Position numbers and translations under genes: made by a program. From contig NZ_CP029358.1 of the NCBI RefSeq assembly GCF_003130795.1, positions 248,001-312,000 of the forward strand: a DNA stretch of 64,000 bases, read 5' to 3'. This DNA is from Azospirillum thermophilum (GTDB taxonomy: Bacteria; Pseudomonadota; Alphaproteobacteria; Azospirillales; Azospirillaceae). Below the pieces are notes generated by a model. That model made no database searches. It was not told where the DNA came from and was given only the letters and a program-made list of their open reading frames with translations. Below, one piece after another: positions 9,706 to 20,646 of the stretch. How positions within the stretch are numbered: position 1 is the first letter of the stretch; every line of letters begins with the position of its first letter.

Positions 9706-10887
9706 TCAGGCCGAGAAGGCCTGGATGCCCGTCTGCACACGGCCCAGGATCAGGGCGTGCACGTCGTGGGTGCCTTCGTAGGTGTTCACCGTCTCCAGGT
9801 TCACCATGTGGCGGATGACCTGGAACTCGTCGGAGATGCCGTTGCCGCCGTGCATGTCGCGGGCCATGCGGGCGATGTCTAGCGCCTTGCCGCAGTTGTT
9901 GCGCTTGATCAGCGACACCGCCTCCGGCGACCAGCTTCCCTCGTCCATCATGCGGCCGACGCGCAGGCAGGCCTGCAGGCCCAGCGCGATTTCCGTCTGC
10001 ATGTCGGCGAGCTTCTTCTGGATGAGCTGATTGGCGGCCAGCGGCCGGCCGAACTGCTTGCGGTCCAGCGTGTACTGGCGGGCGGCGTGCCAGCAGAACT
10101 CCGCAGCCCCCATCACGCCCCAGGCGATGCCGTAGCGCGCCTTGTTCAGGCAGCCGAACGGCCCGCCGAGGCCGCTGGCGTTGGGCAGCAGGTTCTCGTC
10201 CGGCACGAAGGCCTCGTCCAGCACGATCTCGCCGGTGACCGAGGCACGCAGGCTCAGCTTGCCCTCGATCTTCGGAGTCGAGAAGCCCTTGGTGCCGCGC
10301 TCGACAACGAAGCCCTTGATCTTGTTGTCATGGGCGTCCGACTTCGCCCAGACCACCGCGAGGTCGGCGATCGGCGAGTTGGTGATCCACATCTTGGAGC
10401 CGGTCAGCAGATAGCCGCCGTCCACCTTGCGGGCGCGGGTCTTCATGCCGCCGGGGTCGGAGCCGTGGTCCGGCTCGGTCAGGCCGAAGCAGCCGACCAT
10501 CTCGCCGGTCGCCAGCTTCGGCAGCCACTTCTTCTTCTGCTCCTCGCTGCCGTAGGCGTGGATCGGGTGCATCACCAGCGAGGACTGCACCGACATGGCG
10601 GAGCGGTAGCCGCTGTCCACCCGCTCGACCTCGCGCGCCACCAGCCCGTAGGCGACGTGGTTGACGCCCGGCCCGCCGTATTCCTCGGGGATGGTCGGGC
10701 CGAGCAGGCCCAGCGCGCCCATCTCGGTCATGATCTCGCGGTCGAACCGCTCCTCGCGGAAGGCGGAGATCACCCGGCTCTGCAGCTTGTCCTGGCAATA
10801 GGCGCGCGCCGTGTCGCGGATCAGCTTCTCTTCGTCCGAAAGCTGGTCTTCGAGAAGGAAGGGATCATCCCACTGCATGCTCTTCAC
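9706..10887 (-). CDS. gcdH: Acyl-CoA dehydrogenase, glutaryl-CoA dehydrogenase type
   Basis: A flavoprotein of about 393 residues that should convert glutaryl-CoA to crotonyl-CoA and CO2 in lysine/tryptophan/aromatic degradation and pass electrons to ETF. Family marks are '[18 protein letters not shown]', '[18 protein letters not shown]' and the catalytic-base segment '[16 protein letters not shown]' near the C-terminus. The GTG at 10887 is chosen because AGGAG at 10899-10895 lies 7 bases from it. The ATG three codons later (10878) is the alternative and gives 390 residues. Substrate assignment rests on overall similarity; etfBA next door supports an ETF-linked dehydrogenase. Confidence 0.9.
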   Translation of the reverse strand: MKSMQWDDPFLLEDQLSDEEKLIRDTARAYCQDKLQSRVISAFREERFDREIMTEMGALGLLGPTIPEEYGGPGVNHVAYGLVAREVERVDSGYRSAMSVQSSLVMHPIHAYGSEEQKKKWLPKLATGEMVGCFGLTEPDHGSDPGGMKTRARKVDGGYLLTGSKMWITNSPIADLAVVWAKSDAHDNKIKGFVVERGTKGFSTPKIEGKLSLRASVTGEIVLDEAFVPDENLLPNASGLGGPFGCLNKARYGIAWGVMGAAEFCWHAARQYTLDRKQFGRPLAANQLIQKKLADMQTEIALGLQACLRVGRMMDEGSWSPEAVSLIKRNNCGKALDIARMARDMHGGNGISDEFQVIRHMVNLETVNTYEGTHDVHALILGRVQTGIQAFSA

Positions 10888-11147
10888 GACGCGTCTCCTG
10901 ACTCGGGTTGGGCTTGTATTGGCGCGCAATGATTGGGGTGGCGTCCAATTGACCGATGCGCACTTTGCCCCGCCGCCGGCCATAGTGGCAAACACATATT
11001 CGCGATGAAAGCCATATCGTTTCGCTATGGCATGCGGAGAACGCGAAGCTGGGGTCGCCGGCAAAAGTTTTGTAGGCTCCGTAACCCTTTTTTTTGTATT
11101 CTCCTTCCTACTTTCGGCCTAAGCGATCCATCGAAGGGACAGGCCCC

Positions 11148-12853
11148 GTGTTTGCTGCGTTGCACCCAATAACGGCCTTCTCCGAACTCCCCCTGTTGTT
11201 TGGCCTTGCTCTGCTGACTCTGCTGCACGAGGACGTCGCGATTGCCGCCGGCGCCAGCCTGATCAGCCTCGGCACCGTCAGCCTGGGCGTCGCCGCCTTT
11301 GCCCTCATGGGTGGCATCATTGCGGGCGACGTCGTCATCTATTGCCTGGGCCTGCTGTCCCTTCGCGTCGGCTGGCTGCGGCGCCGGTCGGAGGGTCCGT
11401 TGCTGGAGCGCTGCCGCTCGGCGCTTCACCGCAACCTCCTCACCACCCTGGTGACCTGCCGGCTGATTCCGGGCGTCCTGTTCCCGACCTATTTCGCCTG
11501 CGGCATCATGCGGGTGCCCTTCCTGCGCTTCACCGTGATCACCACGGTGACGGCGATCGCCCATGTCTGGCTGCTGCTGACCCTGATGACCTCCTCGCTG
11601 GAGGCGGCGGCGCTGGAGGTGCAGGTGATCGGCGTCGCCGCCGTCCTCACCATCATGGCCGCCCGGACGCACACGGCGCAGTCGCTGGCGCGCGCGGTGC
11701 TGCGGCGGGCCGCCCGCCGGCTGGCTCCCTGGCTCCGCCCGGTCCTGCACGGGCCGGCGCTGCCGCAGGCGGTCGACCTGCCGGGCCTGCCGCTGGTCCC
11801 GGCGGGCTCCGGCTCGATCGGCATCGCCGAGCGCATCCCGCCGCTGCTGTTCTACATCCCGCTGGTCATCCAGTGGTTCGCCCTCGGCTTCCGCCACCGC
11901 AGCCTGACCCTGCCGACCGCCGCCAACCCGTCGATCGAGGCGGGGGGCTGCTCGGCGAATCGAAGATCGCCTGCATCGACCTGATCACCGGCGACGCCCG
12001 CCGCTGGGTCGCCGAGTCGCAGGCCCTGCGCAACCGCGCCGGCTGGACGGCGGCCGACCTCGACGCCGCCGTCGGTGCGGCCGGCCTGTCCTTCCCGCTG
12101 GTGGTGAAGCCCGATATCGGCTGGCGCGGCTTCGGCGTCCGGCTGGTCCGCTCGGTGGAGGATCTGCAGGAGTATCTGCGCGGCTTCCCCGCCGACTGCC
12201 GCTTCATCCTGCAGGCCTATGTGCCCTATGCCGGCGAGGCCGGGGTCTTCTACGCCCGCATGCCGGGCGAGCGGCACGGCCGCATCTTCTCCATGACCTT
12301 CCGCTATTATCCGCATGTCGTCGGCGACGGCCATTCGACCCTGGACGAGCTGATCGCCCGCGACCCGCGCGCCGCCATGAAGGGGAAGCTGCACCGCGAC
12401 GCCCTGCGCGACCGCCTGCACGAGATCCCCGTGGCCGGCGAGCGGGTGCGGCTGTCGCTGGTCGGCAGCAGCCGGGTCGGCGGCCTCTACAAGGACGCCT
12501 GCGGCTACGTGACGGCGACGCTGACCGCCCGCTTCGACGAGATCGCCGACTCGATGCCGGAGTTCCATTTCGGCCGCTTCGACGTGCGCTTCGCCTCCAT
12601 CGAGTCGCTGCAGCGCGGCGAGGAGTTCCGGATCATCGAGGTGAACGGCGCCGGCGCCGAGGCCATCCACATGTGGGATCCGGAATTCGGCCTGATCGAC
12701 GCCTACGCCGCCCTGTTCCACCAGCAATCCCTGATGTTCGAGGTGGCCGCCGCCAACCGTGCCCGCGGCTTCCAGCCGCTGACCGCGATGGAGCTGGTGC
12801 GCTACCAGCGCCGCCAGCAGACCCTGCTGCCGCTCTACCCCGCCTCCAACTGA
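11148..12853 (+). CDS. DedA-like membrane domain fused to an ATP-grasp domain (one -1 frameshift in this sequence)
   Basis: Read through a one-base repair, this is a protein of about 568 residues. The N-terminal part (to about residue 190) is polytopic and resembles the DedA/VTT family ('LFPTYFACGIMRVPFLRF'). A linker and the motif 'LPTAANPSIEAGGLLGESK' follow, then an ATP-grasp-type ligase domain with 'FPLVVKPDIGWRGFGVRLV', a 'YYPHVVGDGHSTL' segment and the metal-binding 'FRIIEVNGAGAEAIH' near the end. ATP-grasp enzymes join a carboxylate to an amine or thiol; the substrate here is unknown. The two halves lie in different frames: the first stops at 11984 and the second continues to 12853. 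The joint is the six-G run at 11942-11947. GTG at 11148 is taken as start; a TTG at 11094 is the alternative. Confidence 0.75.
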
Positions 12854-12964
12854 GGACCCGCGCACCCGGCTCATTTTTCCGCGACGACTTCTCCCGGCTG
12901 CCGCGTATCAGGACAAGGCCCCTTGCCGGCCGCCGTCCTCTGCCGCCCCAGCCGTGAGTCCGTC

Positions 12965-14290
12965 GTGAGTTCCAAGAAGAGCATCCGCTGGAAGCCGGTC
13001 GTCACCGGCCTGATCCTCGCCGTCCTGGTGGGCGGGGTCGGCTATGCCGTGCAGGACCGCCTGACCGCCCCGCCGCAGGGGCAGGCCGGGCCGCCGGGCG
13101 GCGGACGCGGCGGTGCCGTCCCGGTGGTCGCCGGCATCGCCGCGCGGGAGGACGTGCCGGTCTGGCTCGACGGCATCGGCACGGTGCAGGCCTTCAACAG
13201 CGCCGTCGTGCGGGCGCGGGCCGACGGCGAGATCCTGCAGCTTCCCCTGAAGGAGGGGCAGCTGGTCAAGGCCGGCGACCTGCTGGCCCAGATCGACCCC
13301 CGCCCCTACAAGGCCCAGCTCGCCCAGGCCGAGGCCAAGAAGGCGCAGGACGAGGCGCAGCTCGCCAATGCCCGCCGCGACCTCGACCGCACGATGAACC
13401 TGCGGGAATACGCCTCCCGCCAGTCGGCGGACACCCAGCGCGCCCAGGTGGCGGCGCTGGAGGCCCAGGTCCGCGCCGACGAGGCGGTCATCGAGAATGC
13501 CCGGGTCCAGCTCGGCTACACCACCGTCACCGCCCCGATCTCCGGCCGGATCGGCCTGCGCACCCTCGACGTCGGCAACATCGTGCGGGCGGGCGACCAG
13601 AGCGGGCTCGCCACCATCACCCAGGTGCAGCCCATCGCCGTTGTCTTCACCCTGCCGGAAAAGCTGCTGCCGACCGTCCTGGAATCGCAGGCGGCGGGCG
13701 AGGCCGCCGTCCAGGCGCTCGACCGCGAGGGGCGCCGGCCGCTCGGCAACGGCACGCTGGCGGTGGTCGACAACCAGATCGACCAGACGACCGGCACCAT
13801 CCGGCTGAAGGCCACCATGCCCAACGAGCCGCAGCGGCTGTGGCCGGGCCAGTTCGTCAATGTCCGGCTGCTCGCCGCGACCCGGCGCGGCGCCACCACC
13901 GTGCCGGCGACGGTGGTCCAGCGCGGCCCGCAGGGCACCTACGCCTACCTGGTGAAGGAGGACATGACGGTCGAGCCGCGGCCGATCCGCGTCGGGCTGA
14001 TCGAGTCCGGCAAGGCGGTGATCGAGGAGGGGCTGAAGCCCGGCGACCGCGTGGTGGTGGACGGCCAGTACCGGCTGCAGCCCGGCTCCCGGGTCCGGCT
14101 GACCGACGCGCCGGCCGGATCCGGCGCGGCCGCCCCCGCGGTCACCTCCGACGCCGCCGATCCCGCCGCCGCACCGGCTGGCCCCGCCGCCGCCCCGCGC
14201 GAGGAGCGGCGGCGCCAGAACCGCGAGCGGCCGGCCGCGGAGCAGGCGGTTCCGGAGCGGGCCGCGCAGGAGCAGCCGAACCGCTCATGA
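12965..14290 (+). CDS. mdtA: RND efflux periplasmic adaptor (membrane fusion protein), MdtA-like
   Basis: A protein of about 441 residues with an N-terminal membrane anchor (VVTGLILAVLVGGVGYAV). The lipoyl/barrel-sandwich halves are at about residues 75-110 and 180-215 ('VTAPISGRIGLRTLDVGN'), with the alpha-hairpin between them and beta-barrel and membrane-proximal domains after. A Pro/Ala-rich low-complexity tail follows. It links the inner-membrane RND pump to an outer-membrane channel. The GTG at 12965 places a short basic N-terminus before the anchor. It is the first gene of the pump operon; its stop overlaps the mdtB start (ATGA). No TolC-type gene is nearby, so a channel encoded elsewhere must be used. 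Confidence 0.9.
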   Translation: MSSKKSIRWKPVVTGLILAVLVGGVGYAVQDRLTAPPQGQAGPPGGGRGGAVPVVAGIAAREDVPVWLDGIGTVQAFNSAVVRARADGEILQLPLKEGQLVKAGDLLAQIDPRPYKAQLAQAEAKKAQDEAQLANARRDLDRTMNLREYASRQSADTQRAQVAALEAQVRADEAVIENARVQLGYTTVTAPISGRIGLRTLDVGNIVRAGDQSGLATITQVQPIAVVFTLPEKLLPTVLESQAAGEAAVQALDREGRRPLGNGTLAVVDNQIDQTTGTIRLKATMPNEPQRLWPGQFVNVRLLAATRRGATTVPATVVQRGPQGTYAYLVKEDMTVEPRPIRVGLIESGKAVIEEGLKPGDRVVVDGQYRLQPGSRVRLTDAPAGSGAAAPAVTSDAADPAAAPAGPAAAPREERRRQNRERPAAEQAVPERAAQEQPNRS

Positions 14291-17200
14291 ACATCTCGGC
14301 CCCCTTCATCCTCCGGCCGGTCGCCACCTCGCTGCTGATGGCGGCGGTGGTGCTGCTCGGCCTGCTGGGCTATGGCGTGCTGCCGGTCTCCTCCCTGCCG
14401 ACGGTGGATTTCCCGACGGTGCAGGTGACGGCGCAGCTCCCCGGCGCCGCGCCGGAGGTCGTCGCCTCCTCGGTCACCGCGCCGCTGGAACGGCAGCTCG
14501 GCCAGATCGCCGGGGTCACCTCGATGATCTCGACCAGCTCCTTCGGGCTGTCGAACATCACCCTGCAGTTCAGCCTGTCGCGCAACATCGACGCCGCGGC
14601 GCAGGACGTGCAGTCGGCGATCAGCGCCGCCGCGGGCAACCTGCCCAAGGGGCTGCCGAACCCGCCCGTCTACAACAAGGTCAACCCGGCCGACACGCCG
14701 GTCATGGTGCTGGCGCTCAGCTCCGACAGCCTGCCGCTGGAGGCGGTCAGCGACGCCGCCGACACGCTGATGGCGCAGAAGCTGAGCCAGGTGGAGGGCG
14801 TCGGCTTCGTCGGGATCGAGGGCGGCATGCGCCCGGCGGTGCGGGTGCAGGTCAATCCGGCGGCGGTCGCCGGGCTCGGCCTGACGCTGGAGGACGTGCG
14901 CACCACCCTGACCCAGGCCAACGTCAACGCGCCCAAGGGCAGCTTCGACGGGGCGCGGCAGGCCTATTCCATCGGGGTCAACGACCAGATCGACGGGGCG
15001 GCGGCCTACCGCCCGATCATCGTCGCCTACCGCAACGGCGGCCCGGTGCGGCTGTCGGACATCGGGGCGGTGGTCGATTCGGTGGAGAACACCCGGCTCG
15101 GCGCCTGGCACGACGGCAGGCCGGCGGTGCTGCTGAACATCCAGCGCCAGCCCGGCGCCAACATCATCGAGACGGTGGACCGGCTGCGCGCCCTGCTGCC
15201 GCAGCTCCAGTCCGCCATCCCGCCGCAGATCGCGCTCTCCGTCCTGACCGACCGGACGGAGATGATCCGCGCCTCCGTCGCCGACGTGCAGAAGACGCTG
15301 GTGCTGACCGCCGCCCTGGTGGTGCTGGTGATCTTCCTCTTCCTGCGCAAGGCGTGGGCGACGGTGATCCCGGCGGCGGCGCTGCCGCTGTCGCTGATCG
15401 GCACCTTCGGCATCATGGCGCTGTGCGGCTTCAGCCTCGACAACCTGTCGCTGATGGCGCTGACCATCGCATCGGGCTTCGTGGTGGACGACGCCATCGT
15501 GATGATCGAGAACATCGTCCGCCACATCGAGGCGGGCGATCCGCCGATGGAGGCGGCGCTGAAGGGCGCGCGCCAGATCGGCTTCACCGTGGTGTCGCTC
15601 ACCGTCTCGCTGATCGCGGTGTTCATCCCGCTGCTGTTCATGGGCGGCGTGGTCGGGCGCCTCTTCCGCGAGTTCGCCATCACCCTGTCCATCGCCGTGC
15701 TGGTCTCCGCCGTCGTCTCGCTGACGCTGACGCCGATGATGTGCGCCCGCCTGCTGAAGCCGCAGAGCGGGACGGAGGGCCGCCTGTTCCGCTGGAGCGA
15801 GCGCGCCTTCGACGCGATGCGCGACGGCTATGCCGCCTCGCTGCGTGTCGTGCTGCGGCACCAGCCGGCGACGCTGGCCTTCGCCGTCCTGACGCTGGGC
15901 GCCACGCTCTGGCTCTACGACGCGGTGCCCAAGGGCTTCCTGCCGCAGCAGGACACCGGCGTCATCATCGGAGTGACCGATGCCGCCCCCTCGATCTCCG
16001 TCGCCGCGATGGCGGAGCGGCAGCGCGCCGTCGCCGACATCGTGCGCCGCGACCCCGACGTGGCGGGTGTGGCGAGCTTCGTCGGCACCGGGACCGTCAA
16101 CCCGACGACCAACACCGGCCGCCTGACCATCGCGCTGAAGCCGCGCGACCGGCGCGGCGCGACGGCCGAGGAGGTCATCGCCCAGCTGCGCGCCGCCACC
16201 GCCGCGGTTCCCGGCATCTCGCTCTTCATGCAGTCGGTGCAGGACGTCCAGATCGACAGCCGCATCAGCCGCACCCAGTACCAGTACGTCCTGCAGTCCG
16301 CCGACCCGAAGGAACTCGACGGCTGGACACCCCGCCTGCTGGCGGCGCTGAAGGGCCGGGCGGAGCTGACCGACGTCGCCACCGACCAGCAGCCCTACGG
16401 CCTGCAGGTCTATCTCCGCATCGACCGCGACGCCGCCTCGCGGCTGCATGTGCTGCCGCAGGCGATCGACGACACGCTCTACGACGCCTTCGGGCAGCGG
16501 CAGGTCTCCACCATCTACACCCAGACCAACCAGTACCGCGTGATCCTGGAGGTCGAGCCAGGCTTCCAGAAGGACCCGGACTCGCTCTCCAAGATCTACG
16601 TGAAGAGCACGACCGGCGCCGTCGTGCCGCTGACCGCGCTGGTCGCGGTCGAGAAGACCACCGCCCCGCTGGTCATCACCCACCAGGGCCAGTTCCCCGC
16701 CGCCACCCTGTCCTTCAACGTCGCCGAGGGGGTGTCGCTGGGCGCCGCCGTCCGGGCGATCCAGGAGGAGAGCGCGCGCATCGGCCTGCCGGAGACCATC
16801 ACCGCCAGCTTCATGGGGACGGCGGCGGAGTTCCGCAGCTCGCTCGCCAGCCAGCCCTGGCTGATCCTGGCGGCGGTGGTGGCGGTCTACATCGTGCTGG
16901 GCATCCTCTACGAAAGCACGATCCATCCCGTCACCATCCTGTCCACCCTGCCCTCGGCCGGGGTGGGGGCGCTGCTCGCCCTGATGGCGACCGGGCACCA
17001 CCTGACGCTGATCGCGCTGGTCGGCATCGTCCTGCTGATCGGCATCGTGAAGAAGAACGCGATCATGATGATCGACTTCGCGCTGGAGGCCGAACGCCAC
17101 CAGGGGATGAGCCCGGAGCGCTCGATCTACGAGGCGTCGCTGCTGCGCTTCCGGCCGATCATGATGACGACCATGGCGGCGCTGCTCGGCGCCCTGCCGC

Positions 17201-17420
17201 TGGCGCTGGAGAACGGCACGGGGTCGGAGCTGCGCCGGCCGCTCGGCATCGCCATCGTCGGCGGGCTTCTGGTCAGCCAGCTCCTGACGCTCTACACGAC
17301 GCCGGTCGTCTACCTCTACATGGACCGCTTCGGCCGCCGGCTGCGCGGGGGCGGCCCTCCCCGGACCCGCTGCCCCCGGACCCGCTGCCGCACGGCGTGG
17401 GCGGAGAGGCGGCGGAATGA
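14287..17420 (+). CDS. mdtB: RND multidrug transporter, MdtB-like (one -1 frameshift near the 3' end)
   Basis: About 1,044 residues if the 3' end is repaired. It is an inner-membrane HAE1-family proton/drug antiporter with twelve membrane helices and two large periplasmic loops. Visible marks are the N-terminal 'FILRPVATSLLMAAVVLLG', 'TAPLERQLGQIAGV', the proton-relay helix 'IASGFVVDDAIVMIENI' with paired Asp, and 'IVKKNAIMMIDFALEAER'. It aligns well with E. coli MdtB. After about residue 1018 the frame has no stop until 21201, while adding one G to the G-run at 17347-17351 gives a stop at 17420, just before mdtC. Start ATG overlaps the mdtA stop. Confidence 0.9.
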
Positions 17421-17473
17421 GCCCCCGCCCGCCATCCCGCCCGGCCGCCGGGAAAACGGAGGGCGCCTGAGCC

Positions 17474-20400
17474 ATGTCGCTCTCCACCCCGTTCATCCAC
17501 CGTCCGGTCGGCACCTCGCTGCTGATGCTGGGGCTGCTGCTGGTGGGCATCGTCGCCTACCGCTTCCTGCCGGTGGCGCCGCTGCCGCAGGTGGAGTTCC
17601 CGACCATCGTCGTCACCGCCGGCCTGCCGGGCGCCAGCCCGGAGACGATGGCGGCCTCCGTCGCCACGCCGCTGGAACGGCGGCTCGCCCGCATCGCCGA
17701 CGTGACGGAGATCACCTCCAACAGCTCGCTCGGCTCGACCTCCGTCGTCGTGCAGTTCTCGCTGAACCGCGACATCGAGGCGGCCTCGCGCGACGTCCAG
17801 GCGGCGATCAACGCGGCGGGCGGCGACCTGCCGGCCGACCTGCCGAGCCCGCCGCGGCTGCGCCGGGCCAACCCGGCCGACGCGCCGGTGATGGTGCTGG
17901 CGATGACCTCCGACACGCTGGAGCCGGGCGAGGTCTACACGCTGGCCGACACCATCGTCGGACAGCGGCTGAGCCAGATCGAGGGGGTCAGCCAGGTCAC
18001 CATCAACGGGGCCGAGAAGACGGCGGTGCGGGTGCGGGTCGACGCCGCCGCCGCGGCCGCCATGGGCGTCAGTCTGGAGGACGTGCGCAAGACGCTGGCC
18101 CAGGCCAACGCCAACGCGCCCAAGGGCAGCTTCGACGGCGATGCCGAGAGCTGGGCCATCGCCGCCAGCGACCAGCTCTTCGGCGCCGACGCCTACCGCC
18201 GGCTGGTGGTGGCGGAGAACCGCGGTGCCGTCGTCCGGCTGGGCGACGTGGCCGAGGTGGTCGACGCGACGGAGAACGCCCGCGTCGCCGCCTGGTACAA
18301 CGGCCGCCGCGCCGTGCTGGTCAACGTCCAGAAGGAGGCCGGCGCCAACGTGGTCGAGACGGTGGACCGCGTGCGTGCCGAGCTGCCGACCCTGCGGCGC
18401 TGGCTGCCGCCCGCCGTCGACCTCGCCGTGCGTACCGACCGCACCCCGACCATCCGCGCCTCCATCGCCGACGTGCAGAAGACGCTGGCGATCACCGTGG
18501 CGCTGGTCGTCATGGTGATGGCGCTGTTCCTGCGCCGCTTCTGGGCGACGGTGATCCCGACCGCCGCCGTGCCGCTGTCGCTCGCCGGCACCTGCGCGGT
18601 CATGTGGCTGGTCGGCTACAGCCTCGACAACTTCTCGCTGATGGCGCTGACCATCTCCGTCGGCTTCGTGGTCGACGACGCCATCGTGGTGATCGAGAAC
18701 GTCGTGCGCCACCTGGAGAGGGGGGCGAAGCCGCTGCAGGCGGCGGTGGAGGGGGCGCGGCAGGTCGCCTTCACCGTGCTGTCGATCAGCCTGTCGCTGG
18801 TCGCCGTCTTCATCCCGATCCTGTTCATGGGCGGCATCCTCGGCCGGCTGTTCCGCGAGTTCGCGGTGACGCTGTCCATCGCCATCGTCGTGTCGGCCGT
18901 CGTCTCGCTGACGCTGACGCCGATGATGTGCGGCCACCTGCTGACGGAGGAGGCCGCGCGCGGCCGGCCCGGACTGCCCGGCCGGCTGCTGGACCGGACC
19001 GGCGACCGGCTGTTCGCCCTCTATGCCGACGGGCTGGACTGGGTGCTCGTCCACCGCCGCACCATGCTCGCCCTCACGGTCGCCATCGCCGGGATCACCG
19101 TCTGGCTCTACGGGCAGGTGCCGAAGGGCTTCTTCCCGCAGCAGGACACCGGCCTGCTGATCGGCTTCACCGAGGCGCCGCCCGACATCTCCTTCCGCGC
19201 CATGGTGCCGCGCCAGCGGGCCATGCAGGACGCCGTCGCCGGCGACCCGGCGGTGGAGGGGGTGAGCTCCTTCGTCAGCGGCAATTCCGCCGGGCGCGGC
19301 CAGCTCTTCATCACGCTGAAGCCGCGCGACCAGCGCGACGACATCGGCGCGGTCATGCAGCGGCTCCGCCAGAAGGCCCAGCGGGTTCCGGGCATCCAGC
19401 TCTTCATGGTGGCGGTGCAGGACGTCCGGGTGGGCGGGCGGTCCGGGCGCGGCCAGTACCTCTACTCCCTGCAAGGCAGCGACATCGCCGCCCTCAACGC
19501 CTGGGCGCCGCGGCTGGTGGAGACGCTGCGCACCCTGCCGGAGCTGGTGGACGTCGGCAACGACCAGCAGAACGGCGGGCTGGAGACGCGCATCACCGTC
19601 GACCGCGACGCCGCGGCCCGGCTGGGGGTGGCGCTGCGCGACATCGACGCGGTGCTGTACGACGCCTTCGGGCAGCGGCAGGTCACCACCATGTACACCA
19701 TGCAGAACCAGCACAAGGTGGTGCTGGAGGTGCCGCCCTTCGAGCAGACCGGCCCGGAATCGCTCGACCGGCTGCATGTGCCGGGACGCGGCGGAAAGCT
19801 CGTGCCGCTGGGGGCGGTGGCCTCCGTGTCGATCGTCACCCGGCCGGCCTCCATCCAGCACCAGGGTTCCTTCCCGGTCGCCAACCTGTCCTTCAACCTG
19901 GCGCCCGGCGTCCCGCTCAGCCAGGCGACGGAGGCGATCAAGCGGGCGTCGGAGGAGATCGGGCTTCCGGCGAGCATCCGCGCCGGCTTCCAGGGCACCG
20001 CCCGCACCTACAACGACACCACCTCGACCCAGCCGCTGCTGATCGCCGCGGCGCTGATCGCCATCTACATCGTGCTCGGCGTCCTCTACGAAAGCCTGAT
20101 CCACCCGCTGACCATCCTGTCCACCCTGCCCTCGGCCGGGCTCGGCGCGCTGATCGCGCTGGTGCTGACGGGCAACGAGCTGTCGATCGTGGCGCTGATC
20201 GGCATCATCCTGCTGGTCGGCATCGTGAAGAAGAACGCCATCATGATGATCGACTTCGCGCTGGAGGCGGAGCGCAGCCGCGGCCTGTCGCCGCTGGAGG
20301 CGATCCGCGAGGCCGGGCTGGTGCGCTTCCGCCCGATCATGATGACCACCATGGCGGCGCTGCTCGGCGCCCTGCCGCTGGCGCTCGACTTCGGGACGGG

Positions 20401-20554
20401 GGGCGAGATCCGCCGGCCGCTCGGCGTCGCCATCATCGGCGGCCTGCTGGTCAGCCAGATGCTGACCCTCTACACCACCCCGGTGGTCTATCTGGCGCTG
20501 GAGCGTCTGGCGCTGCGCCGCGGCGCCCCCCGGCGCCTGGCGGCGGCGGAGTAG
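17474..20554 (+). CDS. mdtC: RND multidrug transporter, MdtC-like
   Basis: A 1,026-residue HAE1-family RND protein, paralogous to the upstream mdtB. It has 'FIHRPVGTSLLMLGLLLVG', 'VATPLERRLARIADV', helix 4 'ISVGFVVDDAIVVIENV' with the Asp-Asp pair, and 'IVKKNAIMMIDFALEAER'. In E. coli MdtB and MdtC form a heterotrimer, and the tandem arrangement here suggests the same. GGAGGG about 12 bases upstream of the ATG supports the start. Because the gene is in a different frame from mdtB and the sigma factor, gene callers may instead report one very long false ORF across it. Confidence 0.93.
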   Translation: MSLSTPFIHRPVGTSLLMLGLLLVGIVAYRFLPVAPLPQVEFPTIVVTAGLPGASPETMAASVATPLERRLARIADVTEITSNSSLGSTSVVVQFSLNRDIEAASRDVQAAINAAGGDLPADLPSPPRLRRANPADAPVMVLAMTSDTLEPGEVYTLADTIVGQRLSQIEGVSQVTINGAEKTAVRVRVDAAAAAAMGVSLEDVRKTLAQANANAPKGSFDGDAESWAIAASDQLFGADAYRRLVVAENRGAVVRLGDVAEVVDATENARVAAWYNGRRAVLVNVQKEAGANVVETVDRVRAELPTLRRWLPPAVDLAVRTDRTPTIRASIADVQKTLAITVALVVMVMALFLRRFWATVIPTAAVPLSLAGTCAVMWLVGYSLDNFSLMALTISVGFVVDDAIVVIENVVRHLERGAKPLQAAVEGARQVAFTVLSISLSLVAVFIPILFMGGILGRLFREFAVTLSIAIVVSAVVSLTLTPMMCGHLLTEEAARGRPGLPGRLLDRTGDRLFALYADGLDWVLVHRRTMLALTVAIAGITVWLYGQVPKGFFPQQDTGLLIGFTEAPPDISFRAMVPRQRAMQDAVAGDPAVEGVSSFVSGNSAGRGQLFITLKPRDQRDDIGAVMQRLRQKAQRVPGIQLFMVAVQDVRVGGRSGRGQYLYSLQGSDIAALNAWAPRLVETLRTLPELVDVGNDQQNGGLETRITVDRDAAARLGVALRDIDAVLYDAFGQRQVTTMYTMQNQHKVVLEVPPFEQTGPESLDRLHVPGRGGKLVPLGAVASVSIVTRPASIQHQGSFPVANLSFNLAPGVPLSQATEAIKRASEEIGLPASIRAGFQGTARTYNDTTSTQPLLIAAALIAIYIVLGVLYESLIHPLTILSTLPSAGLGALIALVLTGNELSIVALIGIILLVGIVKKNAIMMIDFALEAERSRGLSPLEAIREAGLVRFRPIMMTTMAALLGALPLALDFGTGGEIRRPLGVAIIGGLLVSQMLTLYTTPVVYLALERLALRRGAPRRLAAAE

Positions 20555-20646
20555 CGGCGATGGCGTGGCTGTTCCCCGACCTCCGCGCGTGCATTCCCGG
20601 CCCGGCGGCGCTACCACCGTTCCATGCGCCCGCCTCCGCCTCCGCG

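Noticed and set aside
17347..17351. Programmed frameshift in mdtB
   Set aside because: The local codons are CGC GGG GGC, which do not form an X-XXY-YYZ heptamer. An undercalled G-run fits better.
13945..17550. Reverse open frame of 1,201 codons opposite mdtB
   Set aside because: Antisense shadow of a highly conserved RND gene. The same applies to the 1,114-codon frame at 17273-20617 and the 1,503-codon forward frame at 27838-32349 opposite glgE.
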